In this document: positions 57,165-64,000 of the stretch, in pieces
Numbering within the stretch: position 1 is the stretch's first letter
How the letters are laid out: the number at the start of each line of letters is the position of its first letter
NCBI RefSeq assembly: GCF_001945365.1
Contig: NZ_MSTQ01000015.1
Coordinates: forward strand, 1 to 64,000
Source: Pseudomonas reinekei
GTDB lineage: Bacteria > Pseudomonadota > Gammaproteobacteria > Pseudomonadales > Pseudomonadaceae
DNA: 64,000 bases
Direction: 5' to 3'
Position numbers and translations under genes: made by a program
Notes under the pieces: generated by a model
Seen by the model: the letters and a program-made list of their open reading frames with translations, nothing else
The model's database searches: none
Told to the model about the DNA's origin: nothing

Positions 57165-58418
57165 TCAAGCGCCGTACACTGGCAGCTTCTTGCAGATAGC
57201 CTTGACCTTCTCGCGAACGGCGTCGATCACCGCTTCGTTGTTCAGGTCAGCCAGGATGTCGCAGATCCAGCCAGCCAGTTCCTTGCACTCTGCTTCCTTG
57301 AAGCCGCGAGTGGTCACAGCCGGGGTGCCGAAGCGCAGGCCGGAGGTGACGAACGGGGAGCGTGGATCGTTTGGCACGGAGTTCTTGTTCACGGTGATGA
57401 ACGCTTTGCCCAGAGCGGCGTCGGCGTCTTTACCGGAGATTTCCTGCTTGATCAGCGACAGCAGGAACAGGTGGTTTTCAGTACCGCCGGACACCACGTC
57501 GAAACCGCGCTCGATGAACACGCTGGCCATGGCCTGGGCGTTTTTCACCACTTGTTGCTGGTAAGCCTTGAACTCAGGCTGCAGTGCTTCCTTGAAGCAG
57601 ATCGCCTTGGCAGCGATCACGTGCTCCAGCGGGCCGCCCTGGGCGCCCGGGAATACCGCGGAGTTGAGCTTTTTCTCGATGTCGGCGTTGGCGCGAGCCA
57701 GGATCAGGCCGCCACGTGGACCGCGCAGGGTCTTGTGGGTGGTGGTGGTCACGACGTCAGCGAATGGAACCGGGTTCGGGTAGACGCCAGCAGCGACCAG
57801 ACCGGCCACGTGAGCCATATCGACGAACAGGTAAGCACCTACTTTGTCGGCGATTGCACGGAAGCGCGGGAAGTCGAGGATCTGCGAGTAGGCAGAGAAA
57901 CCAGCCACGATCATTTTTGGCTTGTGCTCAACGGCCAGGCGCTCGACTTCGTCGTAGTCGATCAGGCCATTGGCGTCGATGCCGTACTGGATGGCGTTGT
58001 ACAGCTTGCCCGAAGACGAAACACTGGCGCCGTGGGTCAGGTGACCGCCGTGGGCCAGGCTCATGCCCAGGATGGTGTCACCGGCCGACAGCAGGGCCAG
58101 GTAGACCGCGGCGTTGGCTTGGGAGCCAGCGTGTGGCTGAACGTTGGCGTAATCGGCGCCGAACAGTTCTTTGGCGCGGTCGATGGCCAGTTGCTCGACA
58201 ACGTCGACGTACTCGCAGCCACCGTAGTAGCGCTTGCCCGGGTAGCCTTCGGCGTACTTGTTGGTCAGTACCGAGCCTTGAGCTTCCATCACCGCAGGGC
58301 TGGTGTAGTTTTCCGAAGCGATCAGCTCAATGTGCTCTTCCTGGCGCTGAGCTTCTTGCTCCATGGCGGCAAAGAGATCGGCGTCGTACTTGGCAATAGT
58401 CAAATCACGGCTGAACAT
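57165..58418 (-). CDS. glyA: Serine hydroxymethyltransferase
   Basis: A 417-residue PLP enzyme interconverting serine and glycine with tetrahydrofolate, the main one-carbon source. HIELIASENYTSPAVMEAQG, NVQPHAGSQANAAVY, DMAHVAGLVAAGVYP and the PLP Lys in VTTTTHKTLRGPRGG are conserved, with the C-terminal GLRFGTPAVTTRGF. GAGGA precedes the ATG. Its neighbour morA is the same as next to P. aeruginosa glyA3 (from memory). Confidence 0.97.
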   Translation of the reverse strand: MFSRDLTIAKYDADLFAAMEQEAQRQEEHIELIASENYTSPAVMEAQGSVLTNKYAEGYPGKRYYGGCEYVDVVEQLAIDRAKELFGADYANVQPHAGSQANAAVYLALLSAGDTILGMSLAHGGHLTHGASVSSSGKLYNAIQYGIDANGLIDYDEVERLAVEHKPKMIVAGFSAYSQILDFPRFRAIADKVGAYLFVDMAHVAGLVAAGVYPNPVPFADVVTTTTHKTLRGPRGGLILARANADIEKKLNSAVFPGAQGGPLEHVIAAKAICFKEALQPEFKAYQQQVVKNAQAMASVFIERGFDVVSGGTENHLFLLSLIKQEISGKDADAALGKAFITVNKNSVPNDPRSPFVTSGLRFGTPAVTTRGFKEAECKELAGWICDILADLNNEAVIDAVREKVKAICKKLPVYGA

Positions 58419-58544
58419 GGCGGTCCTCAAGGATCGGGGGCAGAAAAGGGGGGCATTCTAACCCAATGGGTTTTGGAAGGCATATGAAACGACATCATGT
58501 CGCAGACAAGTGGCTTTCATGGGGGGATCAGCGGTGACTGCACA

Positions 58545-61500
58545 TCAGTCGAACATGAACAGCGCATCATTGCTGAATTGCACTTCGAATGCGTTGGCCG
58601 GCATCGGTCGGCCAAACAGATAGCCTTGAACCTCGTCGCAACCGTGTTCGCGCAGGAAATCCAGTTGCTCATGGGTTTCCACGCCCTCGGCGATCACCGC
58701 CAGATTGAGGCTGTGGGCCATGGCGATAATGGCGCGGGCAATCTGCGCGTCCTGCTCGCCGGAGGGCAGGCCATCGACGAAAGTGCGGTCGATTTTCAGC
58801 ACGTCGATCGGGAACTGCTTGAGGTAATTGAGCGATGAATAACCGGTGCCGAAGTCGTCGACCGCAATACTCAGGCCAAGATTCTTCAGGCCGTCGAGGA
58901 TCTGCATGGCCTCGCTGACTTCGCGCATCAGGATACTTTCGGTCAACTCCAGCTCCAGGCACGCCGGCGGCAGGCCGGTTTCCTTGAGAATGGTGGCGAT
59001 CCGCGTGCCGAGCTGGCCGTCGGAGAATTGTCGCGCCGAAATGTTCACCGACACCTTCGGCACGCGCACTTTCGCCTGATGCCAGGTCTTGAGTTGTCGG
59101 CAGGCCTCGCTGATCACCCAGTCCCCCACATCCACCACCAGCCCGAGCTCTTCAAGCACGGGAATGAAATCCCCCGGCGGCACCAGGCCACGGCGCGGAT
59201 GACGCCAACGCAGCAGGGCTTCAGCGCCAGTCAAACGTTTGCCATCGCCGCTGAACTGCGGCTGGTAATACAGCACGAATTCGTTCTGTTCCAGGGCGTG
59301 GCGCAGGTCGCTTTCCAGCTCCAGACGCTCCAGGGCGCTGGCGTTCATGTCCGCCTGATAGAACTGGAAGTTGTTCTTGCCGCGCTCCTTGGCGTGGTAC
59401 ATCGCCGTGTCGGCGTTCTTCATCAGTTGGCTGAGCTCGTTGCCGTCCTGCGGGCTCAGGGCGATGCCGATACTGGCCGTGACAAAGAATTCGCGGCCTT
59501 CGAGCACGAACGGTTTCACCAGGCTGGCAAGAATCTGTTCGGCCACGTGAATGGCCCGGTTCAAGGCAATCTCGCGGTTGGCGCGCGGTTGCAGCAGCAG
59601 GGTGAACTCGTCACCGCCCATGCGCGCCACGGTGTCGTCATCGTCGACGCAACCGAGCAGGCGCGTGGCCATTTCCTTGAGCATGCGATCGCCGGCGGCG
59701 TGGCCCAGGGAGTCGTTGATCGGTTTGAAACGGTCGAGGTCGAGGAACATCAGCACCACCCAGGACTTCTGCCGTTCGGCGGCCTGCAGCGCCGTGTGCA
59801 AACGATCCTGGAACAGGGTTCGATTGGGCAGGTGCGTCAGCGCGTCGTAATAGGCGAGGCGATGAATCCGCTGCTCGCTGGCTTTACGCTCGCTGATGTC
59901 GCTGAAGAAGCACACATAACTGGCGAGGTCGCCTTCGTCGTCCAGCACCGCGGTGATGCCGACCCACGCCGGGTAATGTTCACCGTTGCGGCGCCGCAAC
60001 CACACTTCGCCTTCCCAGGTGCTGTGCTGATTGAGCTGCTTGAGCACATAACGCAGGTGGGCTTCCTGCTGCTCGTCGACGGTCAGCATGCTCGGCAACT
60101 GGTCGAGCACTTGCTCCACCGCATAACCGCTGACTCGGCTGAAGGCCTCGTTGGCCTGAACGATGTAGCCGGCCGGGTCGGTGATCAGGATCGCCGAGGT
60201 CGAGTGCTCGAATACCGTGGCGGCCATGCGCAGGTCTTTTTCGGCGCGGCGTTGCTGGCTGATATCGCGTCCGACACCGAGCACGCCTTCGAAGGCGCCG
60301 TGCTCGTCCCAGACCAGCACCAGGCGCAACTCGATCGGGATCTTGCGGCCGTCGGCCCGCAGGCAGTCGAACAGGAACAATTGGGTCTGTACCTGATTGC
60401 GCAACAGGGCCAGCTGGTCGGGCTGGTCCAGCGCTTTGCCGACCCGTTCCATCAGGCTGTAGATACCGGTCAGTTGTTGAGGGTTGGCGATGGTCGATTG
60501 CCAGCCGTTCTGGAAAATCCACTCGGCGTCGTAGCCCAGTACGGCTTGCACCGACGGGCTGACGTAATTGAGGCTCATGCGGCTGTCGGTGGAGAAGATC
60601 ACGTCGCTGATGCTCTCGGCGAGCATACGGTAACGCTGTTCGCTGTCGCGCAGGGACTCGCTGGCTTCGATCTGTTCGGTGACGTCCTTGGCCACGCCGA
60701 TGATGCGAGTCACCTGGTCGTGCTTGTCCCGCGCCAGGGCCTGTTCGCGAATGTCGAAGCGTCGCCATTCGCCGTCGCGATGCCGGAAGCGCAACTGGCA
60801 TTGCAACAGTTGGCTGTAACCACCCTGACGCTGACTCTGGCGTGAGCGGTGGTAGTAGTCGGCGTCGTCGGGGTGCAGGAGGATTTCCCAGAAGTACTCG
60901 CCCATCTGTTGCAGTTCGGCGCGGTTATAGCCGAGGGTCTGCCCCAAGTGATGGTTACTGAAAATCATGCGCTGGCTGATCACGTCCTGGACGTACAGGT
61001 GATCGGGCACGGTACGCACGACATCGGACCAAAACCCTTCACGCTCTTGCAGCGACAGCTCGATGAGCTTGCGGCTGGTGATGTCCGTGATGCTCAGGAT
61101 CACGGCTTTATAGTCGGCCGGGTTCTTCGGCAGGCGCAGCACCAGCCACAGATGTTGGTCGCGGCCTGTGGCGTCCAGCAGTTTGATTTCCAGCTCCAGT
61201 TGCTCCTGCTGATTGAGCACTGCTTCGAGCATCTGATTGCCGATGGCGCTGCCATCCACTGGGTTGCCGTTTATCAGCAAGTCCCAGGCCTGCTGGGAGG
61301 TGTTGACGTTGAGCAGTTGCAGGGCGACCTGGTTGACTTCGGTAACCCGCAGCGCTTGCAGCAATTGTCGACGTTGTTCCGGAACCGCGAGCCATGCGTG
61401 CAGTTGCTCGTTGCTGTGCAGCTGGGCCTTGTCGAAGACGCTTTTCAGGCTGGCCATATCGAGCACACACAGCGCGACGCCGGTACCCTCGAAAATCTCC

Positions 61501-62393
61501 TGATAGCGGCGGCGGCCTTCATGCAATTGGCGCTGGCGGCGGCGCATGTTCAGCAGAACGATGAACGGCAGCATGGAGAAGGCCAATCCCAACAGGCATT
61601 TGCCGATGAAAGCGGGCAACAGCTCTTCGAGCACGCGCTGGCGATCGAACAAACCACGCAGTTGCCAGTCGCTGCTGCTCAAGGGAACGGTCAGCACGCT
61701 GTTGGACACGTCGTCCTCGGTCAGGGTGCCGGGATTGACCAGAGGCAGTGATTCGTCACGACTGATGATCTGGTGATTGAAGCGGTTTTCCACCAGCCAC
61801 AGGGGGCGGTCGCCCGCTTCATTGATGTTGGTCAGGGACGAGAAAAACGTCGGCTTCAGGCGCAAGGCCCAGTAGCCGCGGGTGCTGCCGCTGGCCTGAT
61901 GCAGCAACAGGTGCACCACGGAGCCATCAATGGCATTGCTGAAATAATGTGGTTGGGCGCGACTGCGCCGAACCAGCTCGGCCAGATAATCGGCATCTTC
62001 GCTGTTACTGGCGCTGTCATTGATGATTCTGCCCGAAGGGCTGAGCAAGGCAAGGCTGACCAGGTCCGGCAAGGACCTTTGCACCTTGCGCAGCAGCTCC
62101 TGCTGTTCGTCGGCACTTTGCGGCTGTTCGACGATCGGCAGCAGATTCGAGGCAATCTGGGCATTGAGCGCCATGTTCAGACTGACCTGGGCCGCGAGGT
62201 CGGCGGTGTGGTCGATGGTGTACTGGCGCTGGATTTTCTGGGTTTCGCGCAACTGATCCAGTAACTGCCAGAACATCAGGGCGAGCAGCATCAGCACCAG
62301 TGTCGCGAGCGCGCCTTTCAAGGTGCCGCGCAGGGGTGAACCGGGCGCCGAGGTCGGTGCACGGGTGGTCAGGGGCGGAGGGACGTTGGACAA
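58545..62393 (-). CDS. morA: MorA-type GGDEF/EAL cyclic-di-GMP regulator with PAS domains
   Basis: A 1282-residue membrane sensor. Layout: TM1 about residues 28-48 (LATLVLMLLALMFWQLL), a periplasmic sensor of about 200 residues, TM2 about 262-283, then four PAS-like segments (about 295-840; for example HLYVQDVISQRMIFSN, ADGRKIPIELRLVLV, and ITDPAGYIVQANEAFSRVSG), GGDEF domain about 845-1010 with an intact MGGDEFTLLL, and EAL domain about 1020-1275 with intact GAEALLRW, LELTESILM and DDFGTGYSSL. Both catalytic motifs are intact, so it may make and break c-di-GMP. Gene order with glyA supports MorA, a motility and biofilm regulator. Confidence 0.92.
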   Translation of the reverse strand: MSNVPPPLTTRAPTSAPGSPLRGTLKGALATLVLMLLALMFWQLLDQLRETQKIQRQYTIDHTADLAAQVSLNMALNAQIASNLLPIVEQPQSADEQQELLRKVQRSLPDLVSLALLSPSGRIINDSASNSEDADYLAELVRRSRAQPHYFSNAIDGSVVHLLLHQASGSTRGYWALRLKPTFFSSLTNINEAGDRPLWLVENRFNHQIISRDESLPLVNPGTLTEDDVSNSVLTVPLSSSDWQLRGLFDRQRVLEELLPAFIGKCLLGLAFSMLPFIVLLNMRRRQRQLHEGRRRYQEIFEGTGVALCVLDMASLKSVFDKAQLHSNEQLHAWLAVPEQRRQLLQALRVTEVNQVALQLLNVNTSQQAWDLLINGNPVDGSAIGNQMLEAVLNQQEQLELEIKLLDATGRDQHLWLVLRLPKNPADYKAVILSITDITSRKLIELSLQEREGFWSDVVRTVPDHLYVQDVISQRMIFSNHHLGQTLGYNRAELQQMGEYFWEILLHPDDADYYHRSRQSQRQGGYSQLLQCQLRFRHRDGEWRRFDIREQALARDKHDQVTRIIGVAKDVTEQIEASESLRDSEQRYRMLAESISDVIFSTDSRMSLNYVSPSVQAVLGYDAEWIFQNGWQSTIANPQQLTGIYSLMERVGKALDQPDQLALLRNQVQTQLFLFDCLRADGRKIPIELRLVLVWDEHGAFEGVLGVGRDISQQRRAEKDLRMAATVFEHSTSAILITDPAGYIVQANEAFSRVSGYAVEQVLDQLPSMLTVDEQQEAHLRYVLKQLNQHSTWEGEVWLRRRNGEHYPAWVGITAVLDDEGDLASYVCFFSDISERKASEQRIHRLAYYDALTHLPNRTLFQDRLHTALQAAERQKSWVVLMFLDLDRFKPINDSLGHAAGDRMLKEMATRLLGCVDDDDTVARMGGDEFTLLLQPRANREIALNRAIHVAEQILASLVKPFVLEGREFFVTASIGIALSPQDGNELSQLMKNADTAMYHAKERGKNNFQFYQADMNASALERLELESDLRHALEQNEFVLYYQPQFSGDGKRLTGAEALLRWRHPRRGLVPPGDFIPVLEELGLVVDVGDWVISEACRQLKTWHQAKVRVPKVSVNISARQFSDGQLGTRIATILKETGLPPACLELELTESILMREVSEAMQILDGLKNLGLSIAVDDFGTGYSSLNYLKQFPIDVLKIDRTFVDGLPSGEQDAQIARAIIAMAHSLNLAVIAEGVETHEQLDFLREHGCDEVQGYLFGRPMPANAFEVQFSNDALFMFD

Positions 62394-62678
62394 ACTTTAA
62401 TCCTGCGGTTTGGCTGGACTGGCGCGACGTGCACTATAAGCCGGACGCCCGAAGGGCGGCTAGCATGCCTTGAGTTGTGGCAAAGTGCCAGCCCCGCTCG
62501 GCTGGACGGCCTTCCGTCATTCAGGTAGCTTTGCCGGTTACGCGGGAGCGTTCCAGCTCCTAAAATCAGGCTTTTTCAGCGCGCACATATTGATAGCTTT
62601 CAATCGGGCGACGCGCACGGCCTGGCCAGGTATCCCCTGCGCCCTAATCATTCATCTGTCACTGACCCTAGGTTCTCC
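62394..62678. promoter_or_regulatory. 285-bp divergent region between morA and ettA
   Basis: No gene is visible. It contains the promoters of both genes; no operator or hairpin stands out except the stem-loop-like GGCTAGC region, which is weak. Confidence 0.4.

Positions 62679-64000
<1,322 letters not shown>

Noticed and set aside
59028..60845. A 605-codon open frame on the plus strand within morA
   Set aside because: Antisense shadow of the PAS/GGDEF coding sequence; no domain, no ribosome site.

Overview
The window is a 64 kb piece of a fluorescent-group Pseudomonas chromosome. It is GC-rich and densely coded, with many REP-type palindromes of the 'GGGAGCGAGCCTGCTCGCGA' kind. Gene order on the right side (fpr, mscL, radA, a MapZ-like PilZ gene, cstA, ybdD, a COG0523 GTPase, glyA, morA) is, from memory, the order found in P. 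aeruginosa and relatives. No rRNA, tRNA, CRISPR array or prophage was seen. The left edge holds only the last 38 codons of an IS3-type transposase.

Region by region: 0.4-0.7 kb, a small DUF6124 gene with a structured leader. 0.85-11.7 kb, a catabolic cluster: DUF1028 Ntn-hydrolase, ArgE-like M20 deacylase, LysR regulator, PuuC-like aldehyde dehydrogenase, polyamine-type binding protein, APC permease, SpuC-like aminotransferase, flavin monooxygenase and RidA. Together they suggest uptake and stepwise breakdown of an acylated amine or polyamine-like compound. 11.7-25.5 kb, housekeeping and stress genes (EEP phosphohydrolase, YciC, DUF2076, NYN protein, DEDDh exonuclease, Lrp, YedA-type exporter, RhlE helicase, flavoprotein, histone-deacetylase-like amidohydrolase, GNAT, TesB, HAD, alpha/beta hydrolase, zinc peptidase). 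25.7-28.2 kb, an IclR regulator followed by two genes reduced to their ends by internal deletion, then a DMT transporter. 28.3-33.9 kb, a quinate/shikimate catabolism locus (MFS transporter, quiC1-type dehydroshikimate dehydratase, TetR regulator, aroE-like dehydrogenase, aroQ) with a matching operator in front of two of its transcription units. 34.1-40.3 kb, LysR, tautomerase, trmA with an NCS2 purine permease, DUF4879, a DJ-1 family protein without its cysteine, and an MFS exporter. 40.4-43.5 kb, the cyanide-insensitive bd oxidase operon (cioA, cioB, DUF2474) behind a perfect ANR/FNR box. 43.6-53 kb, rlmG, a LuxR solo, fpr, mscL, radA, mapZ-like, cstA-ybdD and a COG0523 GTPase. 53-57 kb, an apparently inserted block of two FCD-type GntR regulators, a dicarboxylate symporter with two FadR-like operators, and an unrecognised low-GC gene. 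57.1-64 kb, glyA, morA and the 5' part of ettA, which runs off the right edge.

The most notable observations are: the composite DUF1028/M20/FMO/RidA/aminotransferase cluster; at least four genes whose reading frames end inside REP elements and so carry REP-encoded C-terminal tails; the shared operator of the quinate locus; the paired deletions behind the IclR gene; and the DJ-1 homologue lacking its nucleophile. All functions are inferred from sequence recognition by eye; no database search was run.
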